Source: Bacteroidales bacterium
GTDB taxonomy: Bacteria; Bacteroidota; Bacteroidia; Bacteroidales; UBA10428
Direction: 5' to 3'
Assembly (NCBI GenBank): GCA_016934395.1
Contig: JAFGSZ010000001.1
Span: 1-64,000, forward strand
Length of the DNA: 64,000 bases
The notes beneath the pieces are model-generated. The model ran no database searches. It was not told the origin of the DNA and worked only from the letters and a program-made list of their open reading frames with translations. Position 1 is the stretch's first letter; each line of letters begins with the position of its first letter. Below are positions 13,324 to 24,381 of this stretch, one piece after another. The translations under genes and the position numbers were made by a program.

Positions 13324-13544
13324 TTAGAATTTTGTGAATTTATAGTAAATGTTAATGAACAAAAATAGTTGAAAATTAATTAACCGAAAATCAAATCGGT
13401 AATAATATTGATTTCCCCATTCACAAGAAATATTCCAAATATATTTGCCTTTGATTTGAATGACAGTATGGCACTGTTAAAATATAATTACCAGCACCAT
13501 ATTAAAAAATTCAGTTTTTGATGTCTGCAAAAAAATTTAAATAA

Positions 13545-13576
13545 AAAAACTGCCGTAAAAATCCACAGCAGTTTTT
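13545..13576 (-). terminator. Intrinsic terminator downstream of ferritin
   Basis: AAAAACTGC...GCAGTTTTT inverted repeat between ferritin stop and secA start. Confidence 0.7.
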
Positions 13577-13600
13577 AAAAGAAATATTAGTCTGGTAGTC

Positions 13601-14101
13601 TTACACTGTTGTTTCTTTAGATCTCACCGCCATAATATCGCGGTCGAACAGATACAGGTTATTATCTCCAATTAGGGCCAGCTTATCGAGAATTGTATTC
13701 ACCGAAGCTTCTTCTTCTACCTGTTCGGTAACAAACCACTGAATCCAGTTGTGTGTGGTAAAATCTTTTTCTTCGAGACAAGCTGCCACAATATCGTTAA
13801 TAGATTTTGTGATAAATTGTTCATGTTCGAGTACTGCTTCAAAAAGTTGTTTTATGTTACCGTACTCAACCGGGGGCTGCTTTAATGCCGGAATAATTGC
13901 ATGACCTCCAATTTCATTAATATACAAAACAAATTTCATCATGTGCAATTTTTCCTCTTCTGCCTGGGCGTACAACCATTGCGATACGCCCGGATATCCC
14001 TTCACTTCAGTATAACTAGCCATAGCGAGATATAAATTCGAAGAATAAAATTCCTTCTCAACCTGTGCGTTTAACACTTTCTCTATTTTTTTACTTAACA
14101 T
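13601..14101 (-). CDS. ftnA: Bacterial ferritin
   Basis: QVEKEFYSSNLYLAMASY, EEEKLHMMKF, FVTEQVEEEASVN ferroxidase ligand motifs. Confidence 0.93.
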   Translation of the reverse strand: MLSKKIEKVLNAQVEKEFYSSNLYLAMASYTEVKGYPGVSQWLYAQAEEEKLHMMKFVLYINEIGGHAIIPALKQPPVEYGNIKQLFEAVLEHEQFITKSINDIVAACLEEKDFTTHNWIQWFVTEQVEEEASVNTILDKLALIGDNNLYLFDRDIMAVRSKETTV

Positions 14102-14169
14102 AATTATAGGTTTTTAAATTTTAGCTGTATTGGTATTCTTAATTACAAGTTCAAAAGTAAAAAAACAAT

Positions 14170-15396
14170 TTACATGTTTGCTATAATTTCATCACCAAAT
14201 TCAGAGCACTTCAACTTGGTAGCGCCTTCCATCAAACGTTCAAAATCATAAGTAACTCTTTTTTTCCGGATGGCTCCCTGCAATCCTTTAATAATTAATT
14301 CGCCGGCTTTACCCCAACCTAAATAATCGAGCATTAAAACACCGGATAGAATAACAGATCCGGGATTTACTTTATTCTGTCCTGCATACTTAGGTGCAGT
14401 TCCGTGAGTAGCTTCAAAAATTGCATGTCCGGTTTCGTAATTAATATTCGCACCCGGTGCAATTCCAATACCCCCTACAATTGCGGCAAGCGCATCGGAG
14501 ATGTAATCACCATTTAAATTTAACGTAGCAATAACCGAATATTCGGCAGGCCGTGTAAGTATCTGCTGTAAAAATGCATCGGCAATCACATCTTTAATAA
14601 TAATTTCTTTACCTGTGTCAGGATTCTTTAAGGAACACCAGGGACCTCCATCAAGTTCAACAGCACCAAATTCATTTTTGGCCAGTTCATATCCCCAATC
14701 ACGGAAAGCCCCTTCGGTAAATTTCATAATATTACCTTTATGCACCAGGGTAACCGAACTTTTGTTGTGTTTTATAGCATAATTAATAGCTGCCCTTACC
14801 AGCCGTTCTGTACCTTCTTTTGATACAGGTTTAATTCCTAATGAGGTGGTTTCGGGAAAACGAATTTTTTTCACCCCTAATTCTTCTATTAGAAAGTCTC
14901 GTAACTTTTTAAGTTCTTCAGTACCCATCATCCATTCGATACCAGCATATATATCTTCAGAATTTTCCCTGAAAATAACCATATCGGTTTTGGTAGGATT
15001 TTTTACCGGTGAGGGAACCCCGTCATAATATTTTACCGGCCGTAAACAAACATATAAATCGAGCAACTGACGAAGCGCTACGTTTAATGAACGTATCCCC
15101 CCGCCCACCGGCGTTGTTAGCGGTCCTTTGATGGCAACCAAGTATTCACGCATAATATCCAGGGTTTCAGCCGGAAGCCATTCACCCGTTTTTTTAAAGG
15201 ATTTTTCTCCGGCAAATACCTCTTTCCATATAATTTTTTTGCTTCCTCCAAAGGCTTTTTCAACTGCTGCATCGAATACGCGAACAGATGCCGCCCAAAT
15301 ATCCGGGCCGGTTCCGTCACCTTCAATAAAAGGAATAACCGGATGGTCCGGTACAGTTAAAATTCCATTTTTGATCGTAATTTTCTCACCTACCAT
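14170..15396 (-). CDS. icd: NADP-dependent isocitrate dehydrogenase (start chosen at [11 protein letters not shown]; the ORF extends to 15459)
   Basis: [47 protein letters not shown]. Confidence 0.93.
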   Translation of the reverse strand: MVGEKITIKNGILTVPDHPVIPFIEGDGTGPDIWAASVRVFDAAVEKAFGGSKKIIWKEVFAGEKSFKKTGEWLPAETLDIMREYLVAIKGPLTTPVGGGIRSLNVALRQLLDLYVCLRPVKYYDGVPSPVKNPTKTDMVIFRENSEDIYAGIEWMMGTEELKKLRDFLIEELGVKKIRFPETTSLGIKPVSKEGTERLVRAAINYAIKHNKSSVTLVHKGNIMKFTEGAFRDWGYELAKNEFGAVELDGGPWCSLKNPDTGKEIIIKDVIADAFLQQILTRPAEYSVIATLNLNGDYISDALAAIVGGIGIAPGANINYETGHAIFEATHGTAPKYAGQNKVNPGSVILSGVLMLDYLGWGKAGELIIKGLQGAIRKKRVTYDFERLMEGATKLKCSEFGDEIIANM

Positions 15397-15451
15397 TTTA
15401 AAATTATTTTCTTCAGTTAATACTATTTTTTGGTTTTTATTATATATGTAA

Positions 15452-17272
15452 TTACTCAAAATCCAGGTTAAAATGTTGTTTCAAATTATTTAGTGCCGGA
15501 TTTTTTTCAACCATTCTTTTAAGCTTATCCTCCTCAGTAAAATATCTTTTATTGGTCAGATCCTCAGATTTTTCAGATATTACTTCTGAAATACTGATGG
15601 CATTGTTCTTTAATTCTTTCCTGAGAAAAGATAACATTTCAGGCTTCACTTTTGTTTTAAAATCTTCTAACTGGGCATTATTTTGAATTTCGATTTTTAT
15701 CGTGTTATCCTGATCAATTTTAGGGAATTGCCTTTTTAGTGTACTATACATCCGCGGGCTTTTTTCCTTTAAACTTTCTGTATAATCTCCCCAGAGATCA
15801 ATTAACTTTTTTTCATCAACAATTTCATTGGCCTCCTGGTCTTCAACAATATCAGAATCTTCGTCGCTAATTATTTCAGCGTTTGGTATTTCCTGAACCT
15901 GTGGTTTTTGCAGATTTTTTAATGCGTTTTTAATTGAAGAAGTTGTGGCAGAATATTTTTCATCTTCAGAGTTTTCCCTCACCAGGGTTTGTTTTTCAGG
16001 TTCTTTTTCTGATTTAACAACTGTTTTGATTGGTTCCGGCGGAAATTTTTCAGTTTCCTTTTCTGCTACCACCGGCTCTTTGATCGTGGCCTTTTTCTGC
16101 TTTTCAGGATTTTGTGTTGTTTCTGTAGTGTTAATATCTATGTTTAACTGCTCTTCATCAGGGTTGGAGTTTTTTTTTTCACCGATAACCGAACACAGCT
16201 TAATCAGGGCAATTTCAACATGCAGTCGTTGGTTTTTGCTCAACTTATATCCCATATCACAAGCGCTACATACATCCAGCGCTTTGAAAATAAAATTTTC
16301 AGAACATTTTTTAGCCTGGTCAAGATATTTGTCAGCTATTGATTTCCCCACATCCAGCAGTTGAACAGTTTGAGGGTCTTTACATACAAGAACATCACGA
16401 AAATGCTTGCTCAGATTATTGATAAAATTATGCCCGTCAAATCCATTATCCAGGATTTCATTAAAAATTGTAAGGGCAGTGGAAATATTTCCTTCAAGAA
16501 ATGCATCTGTTATTTTAAAGTAATATTCGTAATCAAGAATATTGAGGTTATCGATAACTTCCTGATAGGTGATCTGATGATTGGAGAAGCTTACAATCTG
16601 ATCATAAATGGATAATGCATCGCGCATGGCGCCATCTGCCTTTTGGGCAATAATATTAAAAGCTTCCGTTTCGTATGTTATATTTTCAAGTTTAGATATG
16701 TGTTCAAGATAACTTACTATATCTTCGATTTTGATCCTGTTAAAATCAAAAATCTGACAACGGGAAAGGATAGTGGGAATTATCTTGTGTTTTTCGGTGG
16801 TGGCTAAAATAAAAATTGCATGAGCCGGCGGTTCTTCAAGGGTTTTTAAAAATGCATTAAAAGCCTGTTGCGAAAGCATATGGACTTCATCAATAATATA
16901 CACGCTATAGTTCCCAACCTGCGGTGGTATCCGAACCTGCTCAATTAATGTGCGGATATCATCCACGGAATTATTGGATGCCGCATCAAGTTCGTGTATA
17001 TTGTATGATCTGGATGTATTAAAAGAATTACATGATTCGCATGCGTTACAGGGTTCTGCATTTTCTGAAAGATTTTTGCAGTTAATTGTTTTTGCAAAAA
17101 TTCTCGCACAGGTTGTTTTCCCAACTCCTCTCGGTCCGCAAAATAAATATGCATGCGCCAGGTGATTATTCTTAATTGCATTCTTAAGCGTAGACGTAAT
17201 AGATGCCTGACCAACAACCGAAACAAATGTGTCGGGACGATATTTTCGGGCTGAAACAATAAAATTCTCCAT
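15452..17272 (-). CDS. dnaX: DNA polymerase III subunit gamma/tau
   Basis: [21 protein letters not shown] Walker A, zinc Cys cluster, IIDEVHMLS; 606 aa with tau-like C-terminus. Confidence 0.95.
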   Translation of the reverse strand: MENFIVSARKYRPDTFVSVVGQASITSTLKNAIKNNHLAHAYLFCGPRGVGKTTCARIFAKTINCKNLSENAEPCNACESCNSFNTSRSYNIHELDAASNNSVDDIRTLIEQVRIPPQVGNYSVYIIDEVHMLSQQAFNAFLKTLEEPPAHAIFILATTEKHKIIPTILSRCQIFDFNRIKIEDIVSYLEHISKLENITYETEAFNIIAQKADGAMRDALSIYDQIVSFSNHQITYQEVIDNLNILDYEYYFKITDAFLEGNISTALTIFNEILDNGFDGHNFINNLSKHFRDVLVCKDPQTVQLLDVGKSIADKYLDQAKKCSENFIFKALDVCSACDMGYKLSKNQRLHVEIALIKLCSVIGEKKNSNPDEEQLNIDINTTETTQNPEKQKKATIKEPVVAEKETEKFPPEPIKTVVKSEKEPEKQTLVRENSEDEKYSATTSSIKNALKNLQKPQVQEIPNAEIISDEDSDIVEDQEANEIVDEKKLIDLWGDYTESLKEKSPRMYSTLKRQFPKIDQDNTIKIEIQNNAQLEDFKTKVKPEMLSFLRKELKNNAISISEVISEKSEDLTNKRYFTEEDKLKRMVEKNPALNNLKQHFNLDFE

Positions 17273-17418
17273 CTAAAATCAAATTGGAGAACAAAGATAC
17301 TTATTTATATTTTTCAGGAAGAATTTTATCCGCTAATCTTCCCCGAAATCTTTTTATGCATGAATTGCTGAGATTATTTACATCGTAGTTAAAACAATAT
17401 AATTATAAGCTATAAATG

Positions 17419-17449
17419 TTTGAATAGATAAAAAAAAGGCTTACTTTTG
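17419..17449 (+). promoter_or_regulatory. Bacteroidota-type promoter upstream of rpsF
   Basis: TTTG-N19-TACTTTTG matches the TTTG / TAnnTTTG consensus. Confidence 0.7.
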
Positions 17450-17485
17450 CACGCTAATAAAATTTTAACTAAAATTATAAAAAAC

Positions 17486-17839
17486 ATGATGAATCAGTAC
17501 GAGACCGTTTTCATTACAACTCCCGTTTTGTCTGAAGCCCAGATGAAGGAGACGGTTGAAAAATTCAGGAATCTGATCACCAAAAGTGATGGTGAAATTG
17601 TTCATGAAGAAAACTGGGGATTAAAAAAACTGGCTTACCCCATTCAAAAAAAGTCCACAGGCTTTTATTATTTGTTAGAGTTCAAAGCCGACAGTGCTTC
17701 TATAGCAAAATTAGAAACCGAGTACCGCAGAGATGAGCGCGTTATCAGGTTTTTAACTTTTAAGATGGGTAAATATTCCGTTGAATATGCCGAGAAAAAA
17801 AGAAAAAAAACAGCACAAACTAAAGCAGTGGAGGAATAA
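17486..17839 (+). CDS. rpsF: 30S ribosomal protein S6 (start [11 protein letters not shown]-track start at 17447 overlaps the promoter)
   Basis: [38 protein letters not shown]. Confidence 0.95.
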   Translation: MMNQYETVFITTPVLSEAQMKETVEKFRNLITKSDGEIVHEENWGLKKLAYPIQKKSTGFYYLLEFKADSASIAKLETEYRRDERVIRFLTFKMGKYSVEYAEKKRKKTAQTKAVEE

Positions 17840-17842
17840 ATC

Positions 17843-18112
17843 ATGATACAAAATCAAAGTGAAATACGTTATCTTACCCCGCCAACAGTAGAAATTAAAA
17901 AGAAAAAATACTGCAGGTTTAAGAAGAACAAGATCAAATATGTGGATTACAAAGATCCTGAATTCCTAAAAAAATTCCTGAATGAACAGGGTAAAATACT
18001 TCCCAGAAGGCTTACAGGAACATCGCTGAAATACCAGAGGAAAGTAGCTGTTGCAGTTAAAAGAGCAAGGCATATTGCTTTATTGCCTTATGTAACTGAT
18101 ATGTTAAAATAA
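17843..18112 (+). CDS. rpsR: 30S ribosomal protein S18
   Basis: [51 protein letters not shown]. Confidence 0.97.
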   Translation: MIQNQSEIRYLTPPTVEIKKKKYCRFKKNKIKYVDYKDPEFLKKFLNEQGKILPRRLTGTSLKYQRKVAVAVKRARHIALLPYVTDMLK

Positions 18113-18127
18113 AAAAGATTTACCACC

Positions 18128-18574
18128 ATGGATATAATATTAAAACAAGATATACCCGGTTTAGGCGATAAGGATGATATTGTTAGCGTAAAAAAAGGTT
18201 ATGCACGCAACTATTTAATTCCAAAAGGCTTTGCATTAAATGCAACCGGATCAGTAAAAAAAGTTCATGCTGAAATTTTAAGGCAGCGTGCTCATAAAGA
18301 AGAGAAAATTAAAGCAGATGCACAGGCAATTGCTGATAAGTTAAAAGATGTTTCTCTTACTATCTCAACAAAAACTTCGACAAAGGGAAAAATTTTCGGA
18401 TCGGTAAATACTATTCAGATAGCAGAAAACCTGCAAAACCAGGGATTTGATATTGACCGGAAAATTATAACAATTAAAGAAGACCTGATTAAAGAAGTGG
18501 GTAAATATACGGCCACAGTAAAACTCCATAAAGAAGTTAAAGTGGAAATTCCATTTGAAATCGTATCAGAATAA
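18128..18574 (+). CDS. rplI: 50S ribosomal protein L9
   Basis: MDIILKQDIPGLGDKDDIVSVKKGYARNYLIPKGFA. Confidence 0.97.
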   Translation: MDIILKQDIPGLGDKDDIVSVKKGYARNYLIPKGFALNATGSVKKVHAEILRQRAHKEEKIKADAQAIADKLKDVSLTISTKTSTKGKIFGSVNTIQIAENLQNQGFDIDRKIITIKEDLIKEVGKYTATVKLHKEVKVEIPFEIVSE

Positions 18575-18596
18575 TATTTATATATTATAATCATTT

Positions 18597-18626
18597 AACA
18601 AATGCACCTTACCGGGTGCATTTGTT
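18597..18626. terminator. Bidirectional hairpin terminator between rplI and ridA
   Basis: AACAAATGCACC-ttaccg-GGTGCATTTGTT, 12 bp perfect stem between convergent genes. Confidence 0.8.
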
Positions 18627-19002
18627 ATTTTACAGCTGTCGTTTCGATTTCTATCAGTACACCTTTGGGTAAATTCACTACCTGGTAGGCAGCACGTGCC
18701 GGCGGATTTTCTTTGTAGTATTTCCCATATACCTCGTTCATTTTCTGAAAATGCTCAATGTTTGCTAACAGGCATGTAGATTTTACCACATCATTGAATG
18801 TATACCCTGCGGCTTTTAAAATACTTTCAATATTTTTCATTACCTGTTCGGTCTGCTCTTCAATTGTATTTCCTACTATTTCAGCACTTTCAGGATGCAA
18901 TGGGATTTGTCCGCTAATGTATAAAGTGCCGTTGGCTTCAACAGCCTGGCTATACGGGCCAATAGCTGCAGGTGCAGCAGCGGTGTTTATTATTTTTTTC
19001 AT
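18625..19002 (-). CDS. ridA: RidA family 2-iminobutanoate/2-iminopropanoate deaminase
   Basis: IGPYSQAV, YISGQIPL, PARAAYQVVNLPKGVLIEIE. Confidence 0.93.
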   Translation of the reverse strand: MKKIINTAAAPAAIGPYSQAVEANGTLYISGQIPLHPESAEIVGNTIEEQTEQVMKNIESILKAAGYTFNDVVKSTCLLANIEHFQKMNEVYGKYYKENPPARAAYQVVNLPKGVLIEIETTAVK

Positions 19003-19079
19003 AGTTAAATAATTTAGTAAGCATTTAGGATATATCGGATAGAATCACTTTGGCAAAATAATTGAAAGTATTGTATCGA

Positions 19080-21755
19080 TTAGAAATTATCGTACCAACT
19101 TCCTTTTTTATCAAGTTTCAAATCACGCAATAATGAAGATTTGGCATTAATAGTAAACGAATAGCTTTTTCTGGGGCCAAAAGGAACCATGGTAAAACGC
19201 ATTTCCCAGCAATGCAGATCCCGATGAATATTAATATTTGTTGTGGTTATTTTATGGGCCACTATATCGTAACCTGAATTCATACCTATTTTCCATTTGG
19301 GAGTAAGGCTAAAATCGCCCGACAGACGTACCGAATGCGTAATGGTTTTCTTTATGTTTTTGGTATAAGACCATGAATAATCCATACGGAAACTCCACGG
19401 GATATTAAAATCCACATAATCTCCATAATAATATCCCGAAGTTGGTTCATAATAAGGATCTTCGCCCAACATTTCCATTTCCTGATCGGTATTAAAGGCC
19501 GACATTCCGTCTTCCGGTAATGTTTCATCTTCTGTTCCTTTAGCTGCCCCCGAACGGAAAGACATTCCCATGTTGATACTGGCACGTGTAATTCGGGCCA
19601 GTTTACCTGTTTGGCTATAATACGATTTGTTAATTTTTGTACCAGCTTCATTAATGGCATAAGGGCTGAGCGTACTTCCAAAGCGCAGGTCTACTTTTTT
19701 ATTAAAGATTTTTGTTCCGCCAGTCACCCCAATATCATTCCATTTAATCGAATCTTTAAATGGCTGGTATGATGTTGAAAAATTAAAATTTTCGAGTATG
19801 GCTACCTTTTTCATTTCACCTGTGGTATCATTCCTGGGTCGTACTTTCATCTCAAGATTATTCCCAAGACTTAAGGATAATGAAGCACTTTTGCCATTTG
19901 CCGAGGGTGTGCCAAAAATACGGTCTTCAAAGTATGAATACACTTCATAATTAATTTTATCCGGATCAGTTGCTGATTGGGTGTATACCGTATCATAATA
20001 ATTGGGCATTATCCCCCGCATATCAGGAACAAAGGAAAAACTAGCCGATGGACTAATTACATGCCGAACTGCTGCAATATATGATTCCGACCTTTTAGAT
20101 AAAAACATGCCGTAGATTTTCGGTGTAGCTCCAATAGAAATTGACGGGCTTACTGAATGGCCATATTGCATTCGTCGAATAGTATCGGTAACTACTTCGC
20201 TTGCGCCGGAAGCTAAACCTGATGCATACCGGCGTATGGATTCTTTATATAATACCCCGTTATAAGTGACACTTGGGGAAATATTCAGGAAATTTAACAC
20301 TTTAAAGTTTGTTGAAACAGGAATTGAATGTTTAAATCCCATATCCATTGAATCGAGTACTTCAGGCGTAAACAAACTACTTTCATAAACATTTATGCGG
20401 TTGTCAAAATTGGCTGTGTACCCTGTGCTAATATTTTCATACCATTTATATTCACCCGTACTTTTTTTGCTGCGTAAAGGATAAATTCTGTTCATGGTAA
20501 GGGCAGCTTTAGGAAAATTTAAACTCACCGTTTTATTACGGTTGTTTTGAGAATGGTTCATACTGGCCACAAAATTAAAAGGCGAGCCGGGCCATTTTTT
20601 TGAGTAGGAGATACTGGAGCTCTGCGTGTTGTTCAGGTAACTACTCATACTCGTACTATTGTTTTTATTGTACGAGGTAGAACTAATATTTACGTTCGCG
20701 GAAAACGTCCGTGTTGGATTTGCTTTAGGATCCTGTGAATGCGACCATCTGAGTGAATAATCTTTACTGGCGGGATAATTGGGATTGCTGCTTACCTGGT
20801 TATTATAATATCGAAAGTTAAAGTTACCATTAAATTTATACCTGCGTTTATAATTCGATTGTAAAGTCCCCCCCCAGGAACCAAGTGAGTATACATCGGC
20901 CAGGATACGAAGGTCAACATAAGGACCTAACGGAAAATACCATCCCCCGTTTCTCAGGTAAAAGCCCCGTGCCTGTTCTTCACCGTAAGTTGGAAAAATT
21001 AATCCAGAAGCGCGTGTATTGGTGTTTGGAAAAAAACCGAATGGCAATCCAATTGGAAGAGGAACATCTGCAAGTACCATATATGAAGGGCCGGTAACAA
21101 TTTTGTCTTCGGGTATAGATATTGCTTTTGTAAACCCCAGGTAAAAATGAGGATGTTCTGCATCACAGGTAGTGTATTTCCCACCCTGAACATGTACATG
21201 CCCGTTTTCCATTCTTTTAGTAAGGTCGCTATGCAAAAAACCTTCTCCCTGTTGTGTTACTACATGGCTGATTAATCCTTTTTTCGATTCAAAATTATAT
21301 CTTAATGCATCCGATTCAAAGGTTTCGGACCCTTGTGTAAAAACCGGCTTTCCCACGTCAACACCCGCAGAATCTTTTACCCCGGTGGCCAATACAGTTT
21401 TATCAGACATATCAAATTCAACATAATCTGCAGTTAATTCAATTTCACCATAGTTTACTTTAGCTGTTTTATACAGGAATAATTTTTTTTCACCTATTGA
21501 AAAAATCATAGAATCTTTAGATGAATATTTTACTTCAGCATCAAGCGAGGTGCTTTTTTTTCTCTTTTGTTTAACCAAAAGAGTATCGGCTGAAATTGAA
21601 TCTGACGGATATAAATTAACATTTTTTATATCATAAACAGTATCGGTTTCAGGTAATTTAATACTTTCATTACCAGGCTCCTGAGCAAGCATAACCGACT
21701 CCATCAGCAGAATGGAAAACAGCAATTGTGGAAATTTTGAAAGTTTAATTAACAA
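19080..21755 (-). CDS. lptD: LPS assembly outer-membrane protein, LptD-like
   Basis: OstA-like N-terminal region and large beta-barrel (LPIGLPFGFFPNTNTRASGLIFPTYGEEQARGFYLRNGGWYF). Confidence 0.85.
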   Translation of the reverse strand: MLIKLSKFPQLLFSILLMESVMLAQEPGNESIKLPETDTVYDIKNVNLYPSDSISADTLLVKQKRKKSTSLDAEVKYSSKDSMIFSIGEKKLFLYKTAKVNYGEIELTADYVEFDMSDKTVLATGVKDSAGVDVGKPVFTQGSETFESDALRYNFESKKGLISHVVTQQGEGFLHSDLTKRMENGHVHVQGGKYTTCDAEHPHFYLGFTKAISIPEDKIVTGPSYMVLADVPLPIGLPFGFFPNTNTRASGLIFPTYGEEQARGFYLRNGGWYFPLGPYVDLRILADVYSLGSWGGTLQSNYKRRYKFNGNFNFRYYNNQVSSNPNYPASKDYSLRWSHSQDPKANPTRTFSANVNISSTSYNKNNSTSMSSYLNNTQSSSISYSKKWPGSPFNFVASMNHSQNNRNKTVSLNFPKAALTMNRIYPLRSKKSTGEYKWYENISTGYTANFDNRINVYESSLFTPEVLDSMDMGFKHSIPVSTNFKVLNFLNISPSVTYNGVLYKESIRRYASGLASGASEVVTDTIRRMQYGHSVSPSISIGATPKIYGMFLSKRSESYIAAVRHVISPSASFSFVPDMRGIMPNYYDTVYTQSATDPDKINYEVYSYFEDRIFGTPSANGKSASLSLSLGNNLEMKVRPRNDTTGEMKKVAILENFNFSTSYQPFKDSIKWNDIGVTGGTKIFNKKVDLRFGSTLSPYAINEAGTKINKSYYSQTGKLARITRASINMGMSFRSGAAKGTEDETLPEDGMSAFNTDQEMEMLGEDPYYEPTSGYYYGDYVDFNIPWSFRMDYSWSYTKNIKKTITHSVRLSGDFSLTPKWKIGMNSGYDIVAHKITTTNINIHRDLHCWEMRFTMVPFGPRKSYSFTINAKSSLLRDLKLDKKGSWYDNF

Positions 21756-21823
21756 TTTTTAATACTATTTTTGTACTGTTGAAGTTAATTGCTTGCGCAA
21801 AACTAAAAAATAAACAAGATATA

Positions 21824-23056
21824 ATGCTAAAAATATTATCATATCTTATTAAACCAAAACGACCCATCAGGATTTTACTTATATTCTGTTTGATTTTTAT
21901 TTTTCTCAATAATCATGCCCAGAATAGTACTGAAGAAGATTTTAAGGTAAATGTTGTGGTTATTGATCCGGGGCATGGTGGAAAAGATAGCGGAGCGCTT
22001 GGGAAAAAATCGAAAGAAAAAGATATTGTATTAGCAGTAGCTTTAAAGCTCGGAAAATATATCGAAGAAAAATTTGATGATGTTAAAGTGATCTATACAC
22101 GCAAAACCGATGAATTTATTCCACTTTATCAGCGAGCAGAAATTGCAAATCAAAATAATGCAGACCTTTTTATATCTATTCATGCTAATGGATGGAGTGA
22201 TCCGGAATCGTACGGAACAGAAACACTGGTATTGGGGCTTCACAGGGGACAGGAAAATTTCGAAGTAGCCAAAAGAGAAAATTCTGTAATTTTGCTGGAG
22301 GATGATTATAGCGTGCGCTATGAAAAATTCGATCCCGAATCGCAGGAGTCTTATGTGGCGCTTGCTTTGATGCAACGGGAATATTTTAAACAAAGTATAG
22401 ACTTTGCAAAAATAGTTCAGGATCAGTTCAGAGAACGTACGCATCGTAAAGATCGGGGAGTAAAACAACAGGGATTATTGGTTTTGGCACAAACAGCAAT
22501 GCCGGGCGTACTTGTTGAAACTGGATTTGTTTCAAATAGAAATGAAGAAAAATTTTTAATTTCCGAAGAAGGTCAGGATTATATTGCTTCAGCAATTTTC
22601 AGGGCCTTCAGGGATTATAAAATTGAAATTGAATCAAAATCGATTATTGCCGGGAAAGATGTAGCAATGAATGCTCAAAATGTAACAACAACTAAGATCG
22701 ATTCCTTTCCGTCTGAAGTCAAATCTTCTGTTTCAGATGAAAAGGTATTGGCAACACAGCCTGAAACGCCAGCAGTTACCAGTTCAGAACAAAACAACAG
22801 AATTAAATTTAAGGTTCAAATTACCGCTTCAAGTAAATCCATTCCGCTCAATTCGGAAATTTTTAAGGAATTTAACGATATTGAAGAATTCCGGGCAAAC
22901 AACATGTATAAATATGCTGTAGGTGAACTTTATAATTACAGTGAAATAGTGGAATACAGCAAATGGGTCAGGAACCGCTTTCCTGATGCTTTTGTTATCG
23001 CATTAAAAAACGGAGAAATTATTCCGGTTGAACAAGCATTAAAAGAAATTAAATAG
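21824..23056 (+). CDS. N-acetylmuramoyl-L-alanine amidase (start MLKILSYL; ORF-track start 21779)
   Basis: VVIDPGHGGKDSGALG, SIHANGW, VLVETGFVSN Amidase_3 motifs. Confidence 0.92.
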   Translation: MLKILSYLIKPKRPIRILLIFCLIFIFLNNHAQNSTEEDFKVNVVVIDPGHGGKDSGALGKKSKEKDIVLAVALKLGKYIEEKFDDVKVIYTRKTDEFIPLYQRAEIANQNNADLFISIHANGWSDPESYGTETLVLGLHRGQENFEVAKRENSVILLEDDYSVRYEKFDPESQESYVALALMQREYFKQSIDFAKIVQDQFRERTHRKDRGVKQQGLLVLAQTAMPGVLVETGFVSNRNEEKFLISEEGQDYIASAIFRAFRDYKIEIESKSIIAGKDVAMNAQNVTTTKIDSFPSEVKSSVSDEKVLATQPETPAVTSSEQNNRIKFKVQITASSKSIPLNSEIFKEFNDIEEFRANNMYKYAVGELYNYSEIVEYSKWVRNRFPDAFVIALKNGEIIPVEQALKEIK

Positions 23057-23068
23057 TAAATTTATCGC

Positions 23069-23998
23069 ATGCATTTTTCAAAAGAATTTAAAATAGGATT
23101 TATTGCTGTAATAACGATCAGCCTGTTTATTTGGGGATTAAGTTATCTGAAAGGGAAAAACCTGCTAAAACCCTCCACAGAATATTACGCAATATACGAT
23201 AATATTGACGGATTAATGGAATCGGCCAATGTTGTCCTTAACGGATATAAAGTCGGCAATGTTAGTTCAGTTACATTTGATTACAAACATTCGGGAAAAC
23301 TTATTGTAACCTTCGATCTGGAAAAAAGGCTGAAAATTCCTAAAAATTCAATAGCCCAGATAACATCACAGAGTGCCATATCCACGTTAAAAGATATTCA
23401 ATTAATTTTAAGTGAGTCAACAGAATATTATGAACCCGGGGATACATTGCTTTCCAGTCTAGATAAAGGAATAGCCGGCATTTTGGATCCTCTTACAGAA
23501 AAGGCTGAACTTATTCTTGCTACCCTTGATACGTCTTTAAGATCTTTCAATGAAACTTTGACTGAAGAAACCCGGAAGGATTTGAAAACAACCATAAAAA
23601 ATATTCGCTCTTTAACAGCATCTCTTGATCAAAAATTTGCTGAAGGCGGAGCGCTTGATAAAAGTTTTGACAATTTAGAAGGATTTACCACCACTCTGAA
23701 AAACAGTAATGATAAAATAGAAGGAATTGTAGATAATTTTTACCAGTTATCCGATTCACTTGAAAAGGCTAATATAAAATCAACAATTGATAAAACAAAT
23801 ACTGTTCTTGATCAAACGGCACTTTTAATGACAAAAATACGTTCGGGTGAAGGATCAGCCGGTATGCTTATTAATAATGATACACTATATCAGAACCTTG
23901 AAAATGCAGCAAAAAATCTGGAGATTCTTTTAAAAGATTTAAATGAACACCCTAAACGTTATGTGCATTTTTCAGTTTTCGGAAAAAAAGATAAATAA
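23069..23998 (+). CDS. MlaD/MCE family protein
   Basis: MCE domain GFIAVITISLFIWGLSYLKGKN...YDNIDGLMESANVVLNGYKVGNV. Confidence 0.88.
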   Translation: MHFSKEFKIGFIAVITISLFIWGLSYLKGKNLLKPSTEYYAIYDNIDGLMESANVVLNGYKVGNVSSVTFDYKHSGKLIVTFDLEKRLKIPKNSIAQITSQSAISTLKDIQLILSESTEYYEPGDTLLSSLDKGIAGILDPLTEKAELILATLDTSLRSFNETLTEETRKDLKTTIKNIRSLTASLDQKFAEGGALDKSFDNLEGFTTTLKNSNDKIEGIVDNFYQLSDSLEKANIKSTIDKTNTVLDQTALLMTKIRSGEGSAGMLINNDTLYQNLENAAKNLEILLKDLNEHPKRYVHFSVFGKKDK

Positions 23999-24269
23999 GT
24001 TCAGGCATCAAAACTTAAAATGAATTTTGATGTTATCAACATTTTTAAAAATGATACTTTTAATAAATTCTAAATAAGAATTACTACATATTCTTTATAA
24101 ATTTTCACTACTCGTTAAGAACCACTTCAATTAAATATAAATAAATTTTTAATTAACAATTTGTTAATATACTACTTATTGTAAAATTTTGATTATCTGC
24201 ACTTTAATCTTTTTTTTATTTTTATGTTATTTTAAAAAACTGAAAATGAATTCCATATATTAATTCTAT

Positions 24270-24299
24270 AAAAATCAATAGCAAATTGATTTTTTTTTT
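24270..24299. terminator. Perfect AT-rich hairpin followed by T-run in the dnaA upstream region
   Basis: AAAAATCAAT-agcaa-ATTGATTTTT followed by TTTTT. Confidence 0.55.
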
Positions 24300-24381
24300 A
24301 TATTTTTTTTCACAATATTGCTGATACAAAAAACCGACAGGCAAAAAAAACTAATTACCTAACGCTGAAAATAATACCGAT

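Noticed and set aside
15128-15451. ORF 107 aa (+) antisense to icd
   Set aside because: Lies wholly opposite icd, no recognisable domain; typical antisense shadow ORF.
15945-16364. ORF 139 aa (+) antisense to dnaX
   Set aside because: Ser/Phe-rich shadow of the Glu/Lys-rich tau linker; no independent support.
22043-22468. ORF 141 aa (-) antisense to the amidase gene
   Set aside because: Shadow ORF within a well supported coding gene.
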